In this document: positions 1-6,374 of the stretch, in pieces
How the letters are laid out: each line of letters starts with the position of its first letter
Position numbering within the stretch: the stretch's first letter is position 1
Assembly (NCBI GenBank): GCA_934561485.1
Contig: CAKTGS010000080.1
Coordinates: 1-9,264 of the forward strand
Direction: 5' to 3'
Origin: an uncultured Faecalibacterium sp.
GTDB taxonomy: Bacteria; Bacillota; Clostridia; Oscillospirales; Ruminococcaceae
DNA: 9,264 nucleotides
Notes under the pieces: model-generated
Database searches by the model: none
The model's input: the letters and a program-made list of their open reading frames with translations, nothing else
What the model was told of the DNA's origin: nothing
Translations under genes and position numbers: made by a program

Positions 1-62
1 TCCACCGAGTTGCCCCGATTAGAACCTGAATCTAACGCGTCTGCCAATTCCGCCATATCCGC
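1..62 (-). tRNA. tRNA-Leu (anticodon CAG), 3' part cut by window edge
   Basis: Read on the minus strand from base 62, the sequence folds as a class II tRNA. It has acceptor arm GCGGATA, D-stem GCG/CGC, and anticodon stem TTAGA/TCTAA around the loop TTCAGGT (anticodon CAG). A long variable arm follows (CGGG/CTCG with a GCAA loop). The long variable arm and anticodon identify leucine and reading of CUG, the commonest leucine codon in the neighbouring genes. The T arm and 3' acceptor strand lie outside the window. Confidence 0.95.
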
Positions 63-106
63 ATATTCTGTTGTGTTTGCGAGCTGTGTCGCTCGGAACG
101 ATAGTT

Positions 107-134
107 ATTATAACAGATATCGCGGAAATGTCAA
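107..134 (-). promoter_or_regulatory. Sigma-A promoter of tRNA-Leu
   Basis: On the minus strand there is a perfect -35 TTGACA (134-129), a 16-bp spacer and a perfect -10 TATAAT (112-107) preceded by an extended -10 TG. The predicted start near base 100 lies about 38 nt before the mature tRNA 5' end. Such a near-consensus promoter is what a stable RNA gene would carry. Confidence 0.9.
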
Positions 135-194
135 GCGATTTTTTGAAAAAGTTCTGTCTTTTTCCGGAATCGTCATACTTTCGTGGAAAATCGC

Positions 195-228
195 AAAAAC
201 ACCCGCGGGGCCGGGCTGGCCCTGCGGG
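195..228 (-). terminator. Intrinsic terminator of the sensor-permease operon
   Basis: About 25 nt after the permease stop codon, the minus strand forms a GC-rich hairpin. CCCGC and GGGCC pair with GGCCC and GCGGG, with one A/C mismatch and the loop AGCCC (202-228). It is followed by TGTTTTT. It ends the three-gene minus-strand transcript before the tRNA-Leu promoter. Confidence 0.85.
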
Positions 229-252
229 CTGCAATGCACTTTGTGGGATGGC

Positions 253-1581
253 TTACAGGGCGCGGCCCCACACCAGCCACAGGTAACCGTAACCGGCAAG
301 CACGGCTGCCAGGGTAAAGGGCACTCCGATGCGCAGGAAATCGCGGGTATGCACGATCTCGCCGTTTTTGCGCAGGATGCCGATGGCCGCAATGTTGGCC
401 GAGGCCCCGATGGGGGTCAGGTTGCCGCCCAGGGTGGCACCGGTGAGCAGGCCGAAGTAGAACACATAAGGCTCCACCCCGGCTCCGCCGTTCATCAGGG
501 CGGCAATGCCCTGCACCACCGGCAGCATGGTGGCCACATAGGGGATGTTGTCAATAAAGGCCGACAGCACCACCGAGACCACCACCAGCAGGGTGTACAG
601 GCGGAACGGGTCCTCCCCGGCGGCGGCATGGAACAGCTCTGCGGCGGCATCGATCACACCGGCCGCCCGGACGCCCTCGATCACAAGGAACAGCCCGAAC
701 AACAGCAGCAGGGTGTCACGGTCCAGGTCCCGCAGCACCCGGGCCAGCGGCCAGGCCGAATGCTCACGCACGCAGGCCCGCACCACCCCGAACACGCACA
801 GCGCCATGCAGATCAGGCCGCTGCGCAGGTCATACAGGGTGTGCAGCACGCTGCCCGCCGCAGGCTGCGGCAGAAAGGATGCCGCGATCAGCAGGCCCAC
901 CGTCAGCAGCATCAGAGCGGTGGGCACATCGTCCTCCACCTGGGTCTCCACGGCGGCGGACACGGCCTGGGTGTTGCTCCGGAACAGCCACAGCAGCACC
1001 CCCAGCGAGGCCAGCGCACCCAGCTCCACGCCCCAGAAGATGCCCGGGCGGCCCCGCATCCAGAAGAAATCGAAAAAGTTCATCTGCGCAAAGCTGCCCA
1101 GCAGAATGCTGGTGGTGTCGCCCACCAGGGTGGCGGCACCCTGCAGGTTGGAGGACACCGCAATGGCAATGAGCACCGGCACCGGCGAGATTTTGAGCTT
1201 GCGGGCAATGGCCAGCCCCACCGGGGCCACCATGAGCACGGTTGCCACGTTGTCCACAAAGGCGCTGATGACCCCGGCAAACAGGGCCAGCATGCACACC
1301 GCCCACTTGACGTTGGGCACCTTCAGGATCAGCTGTTCCGCCAGGCGGGTCGGCATCCGGCTCTCAATGAACAGGCTCACGGTGCCCATGGTTCCTGCCA
1401 TCATCAGCAGCACATTGTAGTCCACCGCGCCCAGAGCCTGCGCCAGCGGCAGGTCGTAGACGCCCAGCTGCCCCAGGGCCAGAAACACCGCTCCGCTGCA
1501 CAGTGCCACCCAGGGCCGTTCCCTGGGGCGTGCCAACATGAGCACATAGGTCAGTGCAAACAGCAGCAGTGCAAGGGTCAT
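253..1581 (-). CDS. ArsB/NhaD-type (ion transporter superfamily) membrane permease
   Basis: A 442-residue, very hydrophobic protein with roughly 11-12 predicted membrane segments. It shows the twofold internal repeat of the ArsB/NhaD/SLC13-like superfamily: SAFVDNVATVLMVAP (106-120) matches SAFIDNIPYVATMLP (340-354), and SSNLQGAATLVGD (143-155) matches GGNLTPIGASANI (385-397). The paired Asp-Asn motifs (D110/N111, D344/N345) and Asn-rich re-entrant segments are the usual ion or substrate sites of this superfamily. Length is normal. The start overlaps the response-regulator stop as ATGA, and GGAGGAG sits 5 nt upstream, so translation is coupled. The substrate cannot be read from sequence: arsenite, Na+/H+ exchange or an organic/inorganic anion are all possible. 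No ars genes are adjacent, which argues against arsenic resistance. Regulation by the upstream two-component system is inferred from operon position. Confidence 0.85.
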   Translation of the reverse strand: MTLALLLFALTYVLMLARPRERPWVALCSGAVFLALGQLGVYDLPLAQALGAVDYNVLLMMAGTMGTVSLFIESRMPTRLAEQLILKVPNVKWAVCMLALFAGVISAFVDNVATVLMVAPVGLAIARKLKISPVPVLIAIAVSSNLQGAATLVGDTTSILLGSFAQMNFFDFFWMRGRPGIFWGVELGALASLGVLLWLFRSNTQAVSAAVETQVEDDVPTALMLLTVGLLIAASFLPQPAAGSVLHTLYDLRSGLICMALCVFGVVRACVREHSAWPLARVLRDLDRDTLLLLFGLFLVIEGVRAAGVIDAAAELFHAAAGEDPFRLYTLLVVVSVVLSAFIDNIPYVATMLPVVQGIAALMNGGAGVEPYVFYFGLLTGATLGGNLTPIGASANIAAIGILRKNGEIVHTRDFLRIGVPFTLAAVLAGYGYLWLVWGRAL

Positions 1582-2321
1582 ACACGCTCCTCCATGCCGC
1601 TCTGGCGGCTCTCGGGGTCCTCGTCGATCATGCGGTAGCCCACCCCCAGCTCGTTGAGGATGTAGGGGTTGCTGCCCGGGCGGCTGCCCAGCTTTTTGCG
1701 GATGTTGGCCATGTTCACCTGCAGCTTTTTGGTGCTGCCCACATCGGTATCGCCCCAGATGGCCCGCACAATGGCGGCGTAGGTCATCACCCGGCCGGCG
1801 TGCTGGGCCAGAAAGGCCACAATGTTGTATTCGGTCTGGGTCAGGCGCACCTCCTGCTCCTGCACAAACACCTTGCGCCGGTCATAGTTGATGTGCAGCC
1901 CCTGAGCCTGAAAGGTGCCGCTGACTGCCCCGCCGCCCACGGAACCGTAGCGGTTGATGCGCAGCGCGGCGCGCACCCGGGCCAGCAGCTCGCCGGTGCT
2001 GAAGGGCTTTGTGATGTAATCGTTGGCACCCAGGTCCAGCGCTTCGATCTTATCCATCTCATCGGTGCGGGCCGACAGCACGATGATGGGGGTCATGTAC
2101 TTCTGCCGCACGGTGCGGATCAGCTCCAGGCCGTCCCGGTCCGGCAGGCCCAGGTCCAGGATCACCAGGTCCGGGTTGTGGGAAGCAAACAGGGTCAGCC
2201 CCATGGTGCAGGTGTGGGCCACCAGGGCCTGGTAGTCGTTGGCGGTCAGCAGCGTTTCAATGAAGCTGCAGATATTTGCTTCGTCCTCCACAATAAGGAC
2301 CTTGAATTTGTTATTGCTCAT
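1578..2321 (-). CDS. KdpE-like OmpR-family response regulator
   Basis: A 247-residue DNA-binding response regulator. The receiver domain (about 5-121) has acidic residues E12-D13, phospho-acceptor D56 in the run LVILDLGLPDRDGLELIR, switch residue S83 and conserved K105 (ITKPF). A winged-helix OmpR/PhoB output domain occupies about 137-235, ending NELGVGYRM. The receiver wording is typical of KdpE. An upstream ATG would add residues translated from inside the kinase gene. I chose the ATG at 2321 because GGAGG stands 9 nt before it and it overlaps the kinase stop by 11 nt, a usual coupled arrangement. Its 3' end overlaps the permease start by 4 nt. It is probably phosphorylated by the neighbouring kinase; targets unknown, the operon itself likely. 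No kdpFABC potassium-pump genes are in the window. Confidence 0.92.
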   Translation of the reverse strand: MSNNKFKVLIVEDEANICSFIETLLTANDYQALVAHTCTMGLTLFASHNPDLVILDLGLPDRDGLELIRTVRQKYMTPIIVLSARTDEMDKIEALDLGANDYITKPFSTGELLARVRAALRINRYGSVGGGAVSGTFQAQGLHINYDRRKVFVQEQEVRLTQTEYNIVAFLAQHAGRVMTYAAIVRAIWGDTDVGSTKKLQVNMANIRKKLGSRPGSNPYILNELGVGYRMIDEDPESRQSGMEERV

Positions 2322-3384
2322 CTTCTGCATCCTCCAGTCCAATTTCTTCGGTTTCCAGCCAGAAACGGATGGTCGTGCCCTCGCCGGGGCGGCTCTCGGC
2401 GTTGATCTCGCCGCCGTGGGCCTTGATGATGGCCGCGCACACCGAAAGCCCGATGCCCATGCCGTGCTTGCCGCTGTCGGCGGGGGTATCGCTGTCGGTG
2501 CCGGAGAACAGGGTGCGCATCCGCTCCCTGGGGATGCCGCAGCCATCGTCCTTTACCTCAAACACGGCCCGGCTGCCCAGTGTGAACACCCGCAGTGTCA
2601 GCGTATGCATTCCTGCAGCGTGCAGGGCGGCGTTTTCCAGCAGGTTCATCAGTACCTGCTGGATCAGCATGGAATCCATGGGGATCACAATAAAGTCCTC
2701 CGGCAGGTCCAGCTGCACCGGAATGCCGGGGCAGCGCTTCTGGAACTTGACCAGCACGGCATCCACCAGCTCTTCCAGCACGGTGGGGGTCTTTTTGACC
2801 GTCACCTGCTCCCCATCGATGCGGGTGACCGAAAGCAGGTTTTCCACCATGCGGTTCAGCCACTGGGCATCCTCGCAGGCTTCCCGCAGCAGCTTGACGG
2901 CCTGTTCCTGCCCCAGGGAGGCATAGTTGTCCGCCACGGTGGAGCAGGCCCCGTAAATGGAGGTCAGCGGGGTGCGCAGGTCGTGGGAGACCGCGCGCAG
3001 AAGGTTGGCGCGCATCTTTTCCCGCTCGCTTTCCATGCGCAGCTGCTCCTGCTTTTTGATGCGGGTGGTCAGGGTGCTGGTCATAATGGACACCGCCAGC
3101 ATCACCACCCCGGAAAACAGATTTTCCGGCAGGGTGAAGTTGAAGGCAAAGTACGGGGTAAAAAAGGCAAAATTCACGGCCAGAACGCTGATCAGCGAGG
3201 CCAGCACGCCCCACAGATAGCCCTGGGTGCACATGGACGTGATGAACACGGCCAGCATGAAGATCAGCATGGCCACGCCGTCAATGCGGCCCGTCATGCG
3301 CTGCATTCCGGCCACCGCCGCGCAGGCAACGCACAGGGCGGCCAGCATGACCAGCATATCCCGCCGCCAGGTTTTGTGCTTCAT
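2311..3384 (-). CDS. Short KdpD-like sensor histidine kinase (DUF4118 type)
   Basis: A 357-residue membrane histidine kinase. About four membrane segments (roughly 9-28, 36-51, 55-76, 88-106) include NFAFFTPYFAFNF, which resembles the NFFFTPP stretch of KdpD's DUF4118 domain. Then come a linker helix, a HisKA domain with phospho-acceptor H134 (SHDLRTPL), and an ATPase domain with N251 (LLENA), DDGCGI (279-284) and GMGIGL (308-313). Full KdpD has about 900 residues with N-terminal KdpD and Usp domains; those are absent here, so its input must differ or act through the membrane domain. The start at 3384 is chosen for AGGAG 7 nt upstream; a start at 3435 would lie upstream of the promoter -10. 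First gene of the operon. Confidence 0.92.
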   Translation of the reverse strand: MKHKTWRRDMLVMLAALCVACAAVAGMQRMTGRIDGVAMLIFMLAVFITSMCTQGYLWGVLASLISVLAVNFAFFTPYFAFNFTLPENLFSGVVMLAVSIMTSTLTTRIKKQEQLRMESEREKMRANLLRAVSHDLRTPLTSIYGACSTVADNYASLGQEQAVKLLREACEDAQWLNRMVENLLSVTRIDGEQVTVKKTPTVLEELVDAVLVKFQKRCPGIPVQLDLPEDFIVIPMDSMLIQQVLMNLLENAALHAAGMHTLTLRVFTLGSRAVFEVKDDGCGIPRERMRTLFSGTDSDTPADSGKHGMGIGLSVCAAIIKAHGGEINAESRPGEGTTIRFWLETEEIGLEDAEDEQ

Positions 3385-3425
3385 GATCTCACTCCTTTGC
3401 AGATTCCATAATATCCTAATATAAA

Positions 3426-3457
3426 AGTATACCATATCCCTGCTAAAGATACAGCAA
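3426..3457 (-). promoter_or_regulatory. Promoter of the kinase-regulator-permease operon
   Basis: The minus strand has -10 TATACT (3431-3426) with an extended -10 TGG directly upstream. A -35-like TTGCTG (3457-3452) sits at a long 20-bp spacing, so the extended -10 probably carries much of the recognition. The predicted start leaves a leader of about 35 nt before the kinase ATG. It is back to back with the aldolase promoter. Confidence 0.65.
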
Positions 3458-3477
3458 AAGCTTGTGGCCTGCCCGAA

Positions 3478-3506
3478 TTGACAAAGGCTCCCTCCGGCAT
3501 TACAAT
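3478..3506 (+). promoter_or_regulatory. Promoter of the threonine aldolase gene
   Basis: Perfect -35 TTGACA (3478-3483), 17-bp spacer and -10 TACAAT (3501-3506). Transcription would begin near 3513, about 37 nt before the ATG at 3550. This makes longer readings starting at 3478 impossible, as that start lies inside the -35. Confidence 0.85.
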
Positions 3507-3549
3507 AAGCTTATCCATTCTTTTGACCTTACAGAACAGGAGATCTCTC

Positions 3550-4572
3550 ATGCTGTATTTTGAAAACGATTACTGCGAGGGTGCCCACCCCGCCATTCTG
3601 CAGAAGTTGGCCGACACCAACTTTGAAAAGGTGCCCGGCTACGGCACCGACCGCTACTGCGCCAGCGCCCGCGACAAGATCCGCGCGGCCTGCGCCTGCC
3701 CGGACGCCGATGTCTTTTTCATCTCCGGCGGCACCCAGACCAACGCCATTGTCATTGCATCCATGCTGCAGCGCTGGCAGGGCGTGATGGCCGCCGCCAC
3801 CGGCCACGTAGCCGCCCACGAAGCCGGTGCCATTGAGTACACCGGCCACAAGGTGATTGCCCTGCCCCAGCACGAGGGCAAGGTGGACGCCGCCGATGTG
3901 CGCAGCTGGTGCGCCACCTTTTACGCCGATGACAACCACGACCACATGGTGTTCCCCGGCATGGTGTACATCTCCCACCCGTCCGAGTACGGCACCCTGT
4001 ACACCAAAGCCGAGCTGGAAGCCCTGCACGCCGTGTGCCGGGAGTACCACATGCCCCTGTTCATGGACGGTGCCCGCCTGGGCTACGGCCTGATGGCTGA
4101 GGGCACGGACGTGACCCTGGCCGACATTGCCCGGCTCACCGATGTATTCTACATCGGCGGCACCAAGGTGGGTGCCCTGTGCGGCGAGGCCGTGGTGTTC
4201 CCGAAGGGCACTCCCGCCCACTTTATGACCATGGTCAAGCAGCAGGGTGCGCTGCTGGCCAAGGGGCGGCTGATGGGCATTCAGTTCGACGTGCTGTTCA
4301 CCGATGACCTGTACACCCGGATCAGCAAAAATGCCATTGCCACCGCCAATGCCCTGAAGCAGGGCCTGGCCGCCAAGGGCTACCGCTTCTTCATGGATTC
4401 GCCCACCAACCAGGTGTTTGTGGTGCTGGAAAACGCCCAGCTGGCCGCCCTGGAAGGCAAGGCAAAGTTCGGCTTCTGGGAAAAGTTTGACGACACCCAC
4501 ACCGTGGTGCGCATTGCCACCAGCTGGGCCACCCGCATGGAGGAAGTGCAGCAGCTGGTCGAGCTGATGTGA
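3550..4572 (+). CDS. ltaE: Low-specificity L-threonine aldolase family (PLP lyase)
   Basis: A 340-residue fold-type I PLP enzyme of the threonine aldolase / beta-eliminating lyase family, of normal length. The expected reaction is cleavage of L-threonine or allo-threonine to glycine and acetaldehyde in the cytoplasm. Landmarks in order: N-terminal FENDYCEGAHPAIL (4-17), GGTQTN (60-65) in the cofactor phosphate region, H90 in AHEAGAIE stacking on the ring, DGAR (173-176) with D173 for the pyridine nitrogen, and Schiff-base lysine K206 in IGGTKVGALCGE. All key residues are present. The start at 3550 has AGGAG 7 nt upstream. It is monocistronic, with its own consensus promoter. Related serine-type aldolases or beta-eliminating lyases share the fold, so exact substrate range is inferred. 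Confidence 0.88.
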   Translation: MLYFENDYCEGAHPAILQKLADTNFEKVPGYGTDRYCASARDKIRAACACPDADVFFISGGTQTNAIVIASMLQRWQGVMAAATGHVAAHEAGAIEYTGHKVIALPQHEGKVDAADVRSWCATFYADDNHDHMVFPGMVYISHPSEYGTLYTKAELEALHAVCREYHMPLFMDGARLGYGLMAEGTDVTLADIARLTDVFYIGGTKVGALCGEAVVFPKGTPAHFMTMVKQQGALLAKGRLMGIQFDVLFTDDLYTRISKNAIATANALKQGLAAKGYRFFMDSPTNQVFVVLENAQLAALEGKAKFGFWEKFDDTHTVVRIATSWATRMEEVQQLVELM

Positions 4573-4594
4573 CCTTCCCCTCTGCCGGGGAAGG
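4573..4594 (+). terminator. GC-rich hairpin after the aldolase stop, weak terminator
   Basis: Immediately after the TGA, CCTTCCCC pairs perfectly with GGGGAAGG across the 6-nt loop TCTGCC. No run of T follows on either strand, so it may stabilise the mRNA end or need Rho rather than act as a full intrinsic terminator. Confidence 0.5.
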
Positions 4595-4640
4595 CATTGG
4601 TCAGACCATCAAAAATTGCATCCCGTGGTTTGTGCAGGTT

Positions 4641-4650
4641 TGCAATTGCA
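4641..4650. promoter_or_regulatory. Palindromic TGCAATTGCA, candidate operator
   Basis: A perfect 10-bp palindrome overlaps the -35 of the EIIA promoter. TTGCA pentamers also occur at 4616-4620, 4640-4644, 4646-4650 and 4653-4657. The position suits a regulator site. The binding protein is unknown. Confidence 0.35.
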
Positions 4651-4674
4651 TTTTGCAGAGCAATATGGTATCTT
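4646..4674 (+). promoter_or_regulatory. Promoter of the PTS EIIA gene
   Basis: -35 TTGCAT (4646-4651), 17-bp spacer ending in an extended -10 TGG, and -10 TATCTT (4669-4674). The predicted start near 4681 gives a leader of about 93 nt, unusually long beside the roughly 37-nt leaders of the neighbouring genes. Confidence 0.7.
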
Positions 4675-4700
4675 TTTTATAAACCATACCGGGTTTTTAG

Positions 4701-4740
4701 GGAAGGCGTGGGCGCCGCCGGAACCGGCCCCTTCCGCCTT
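4701..4740 (+). promoter_or_regulatory. Structured 5' leader of the EIIA mRNA
   Basis: An inner hairpin GCCG/CGGC (4717-4728) lies between arms that can pair in two exclusive ways: GGAAGG (4701-4706) with CCTTCC (4730-4735), or AAGGCG (4703-4708) with CGCCTT (4735-4740). CCTTCC is also perfectly complementary to GGAAGG of the ribosome binding site (4759-4764). It matches no riboswitch class I recognise. Confidence 0.35.
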
Positions 4741-4773
4741 GCAACATTGTGATACGAAGGAAGGATTTTTACT

Positions 4774-5289
4774 ATGGGCTTTTTTGACAAGCTGTTCGGC
4801 GGCAAAGCCGAAGAAGAAGAAACCGCCAAGTTTTTTGGCCAGAGCAAAACCGTGCTGGCTCCCCTGCGCGGCAAGGTGCTGAAGCAGGAAGAGATCCCCG
4901 ATGAGACCTTTGCACAGGGCATCCTTGGCCCCGGCTGCGGCATCGAGCCCACCGGCAAGACCGTGTACGCTCCCTTTGACGGCACTGTGAACCAGGTGGC
5001 TTCCACCCTGCACGCCGTGGGCCTGACCAGCGATGACGGCATCGAGATCCTGATCCACGTGGGCATGGATACCGTGGAGATGAACGGCAAGGGCTTCAAG
5101 GCCCTGGTCAAGGAAGGCGAAAAGGTCAAGGCCGGCACCCCGCTGCTGAAGATCGACCTGGATGCCATCCGTGCCGCAGGCCACCCCACCGCTACCGCCA
5201 TCATTGTGACCAACGGCGATGACATGGGCGAACTGAAGATGCTGGCTGAGGGCGACATCCTGGCCGGCACCCCGCTGATGAAGTTCTGA
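4774..5289 (+). CDS. Stand-alone PTS glucose-type EIIA protein (Crr family)
   Basis: A 171-residue phosphocarrier, close to the length of E. coli Crr. In the family, HPr phosphorylates it on histidine and it passes phosphate to a sugar EIIB domain; it can also signal sugar status. The EIIA-glc domain covers about 20-171, with active-site H95 in ILIHVGMDTV and the second histidine H80 in TLHAVGL, both present. The N-terminus MGFFDKLFGG resembles the amphipathic, membrane-touching MGLFDKL of Crr. A ribosome binding site (AAGGAAGGA, 4757-4765) precedes the ATG. In Firmicutes this domain is often fused to EIIBC; here it is a single protein with its own promoter and terminator and no EIIB/EIIC gene beside it. 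It may therefore serve one or more EIIBC permeases elsewhere. Sugar specificity cannot be told. Confidence 0.93.
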   Translation: MGFFDKLFGGKAEEEETAKFFGQSKTVLAPLRGKVLKQEEIPDETFAQGILGPGCGIEPTGKTVYAPFDGTVNQVASTLHAVGLTSDDGIEILIHVGMDTVEMNGKGFKALVKEGEKVKAGTPLLKIDLDAIRAAGHPTATAIIVTNGDDMGELKMLAEGDILAGTPLMKF

Positions 5290-5305
5290 TCGTTCCCGCA
5301 CAGAC

Positions 5306-5344
5306 AACGCTCCCCGGAAGCAGCTGCTTCCGGGGAGCGTTTTT
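5306..5344 (+). terminator. Intrinsic terminator of EIIA, 36-nt perfect palindrome
   Basis: Bases 5306-5341 are perfectly self-complementary around CAG|CTG (centre 5323/5324), giving a very stable stem. On the plus strand GTTTTTG follows (T-run 5340-5344). On the minus strand only GTTGTCT follows, so it may also stop the converging oxidoreductase transcript, less cleanly. No other terminator for that operon is visible. Confidence 0.92.
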
Positions 5345-5360
5345 GTTGTTTATGGGGCGC

Positions 5361-6374
5361 TCAGCGGTTCCAGGGCTGGGGGCTGCTTTCCACGGCCCCG
5401 CCCGTCTGCAGGGCGCGGTCCATCAGCAGGGCAAGATAGGCGTCCTGCAAGGCGTCCGCCAGCGGGTAGGCCTCCGGACCGCCCGCCCGATAGGCCTGCA
5501 TCCGGTCCAGCAGGCAGGCAATGGCGGTCTCGTCCTCGGTCAGGCCGGCCCGGGCAGCGTCCCGGAGCAGCGGCGTTTCCAGCGGGGTCAGCTGCCGGCA
5601 CCGGGGCACGTCCGCTTCGTCCAGCCAGCGCAGGGTGTCGTCATCCAGCTCGCCCCGCGGCCCCTGCACGTTGGTGTGGGTGGTGCGCAGGTAGGAGTGG
5701 TACTGCACGCCGCAGAAGTCCAGAAACGCCACTGCCCCGTCTGCAAATTCCAGGGTATGGCGCAGCAGGTCCTTTTCCACCTGGGCACCGTGCTCGATGC
5801 GCCCCCAGCGGGAGTCCGTTTCCACGATCCGCTCGGTCCAGCGGCGGCCCGTGACCCGCACCGGCTGCTGCCCGGCGGCCAGGAACTGCCGGGCCAGGCT
5901 GGCCCCATGGTAACCGTGGGCCACCGAGAGCCGGGCAAACTGCGGGGTGCCCAGCGCCCCGCTGTGTACCGCCGCCAGCCGCCGGGCCAGCGAGGGGTAC
6001 AGCCAGTATTGCTCCGCCACCTGCAGCTTTGCCCCCTGCTGGTGCAAAGTCCACAGTGCCCGCAGAGTATCCTCGTCCAGAGCGGCGGGGGTCTCGCTGA
6101 GCACGGCAAAACCCCGGGCCAGCCACTCGCGGCTGACCTGGGCGATGGACGCCTTGTTCACCGCCACCACCACCACGTCCGGCTGCAGGGCAATGCCTTC
6201 TTCCACCGAGCAGCGGGTGGGCACGCCGTAGTCCCGCTGCATCTTCTCTGCCTTTTCCGGGGTACGGCACAGCATGGCGCATACTTCAAAGCGGTCCGGC
6301 AGAGCCTGCGCCACCCGCACATAAAACAGGGACCGCCAGCCGGACCCCACGATCAGCAGCCTGAGTTTAGCCAT
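5361..6374 (-). CDS. Atypical Gfo/Idh/MocA-family oxidoreductase (second of pair)
   Basis: A 337-residue protein with an N-terminal Rossmann domain (about 1-120) and a C-terminal alpha/beta domain. The nucleotide loop is VGSGWRSLFY (9-18), lacking the classic GxGxxG. The normal EKP signature, whose lysine is catalytic in the family, reads SETPAA (93-98). EQYWLYP (121-127) and AHGYHGASLARQFL (152-165) stand where cofactor and substrate residues would be. The fold is recognisable, but classic NAD(P)-dependent sugar dehydrogenase chemistry is doubtful. The ATG at 6374 is chosen because GGAGG stands 9 nt upstream and it overlaps the preceding stop by 8 nt (ATGGCTAA), implying coupled translation. 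It differs strongly from its upstream partner, so the two may form a heteromer or act on successive steps. Substrate unknown. Confidence 0.78.
   Translation of the reverse strand: MAKLRLLIVGSGWRSLFYVRVAQALPDRFEVCAMLCRTPEKAEKMQRDYGVPTRCSVEEGIALQPDVVVVAVNKASIAQVSREWLARGFAVLSETPAALDEDTLRALWTLHQQGAKLQVAEQYWLYPSLARRLAAVHSGALGTPQFARLSVAHGYHGASLARQFLAAGQQPVRVTGRRWTERIVETDSRWGRIEHGAQVEKDLLRHTLEFADGAVAFLDFCGVQYHSYLRTTHTNVQGPRGELDDDTLRWLDEADVPRCRQLTPLETPLLRDAARAGLTEDETAIACLLDRMQAYRAGGPEAYPLADALQDAYLALLMDRALQTGGAVESSPQPWNR

Noticed and set aside
10..1638. 542-codon open frame on the plus strand opposite the permease
   Set aside because: It is the antisense of a clear membrane protein gene in GC-rich DNA. 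Its translation is dominated by His, Gln and Gly, it begins inside the tRNA, and it has no ribosome binding site.
2239..3411. 390-codon plus-strand open frame opposite the histidine kinase
   Set aside because: The kinase on the minus strand has all family motifs. The plus-strand product is His/Gln/Gly-rich and matches no family.
3560..3574. CcpA cre-like site TTGAAAACGATTACT in the first codons of the aldolase gene
   Set aside because: It fits the loose cre consensus, but these bases encode the conserved FENDY start of the family, so the match is probably a by-product of coding. No second site supports catabolite control.
3529..4500. 323-codon minus-strand frame opposite the threonine aldolase, and 4609-5307 opposite EIIA
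   Set aside because: Both are shadows of genes with complete catalytic motifs on the plus strand, and both give Gly/His/Gln-rich products.
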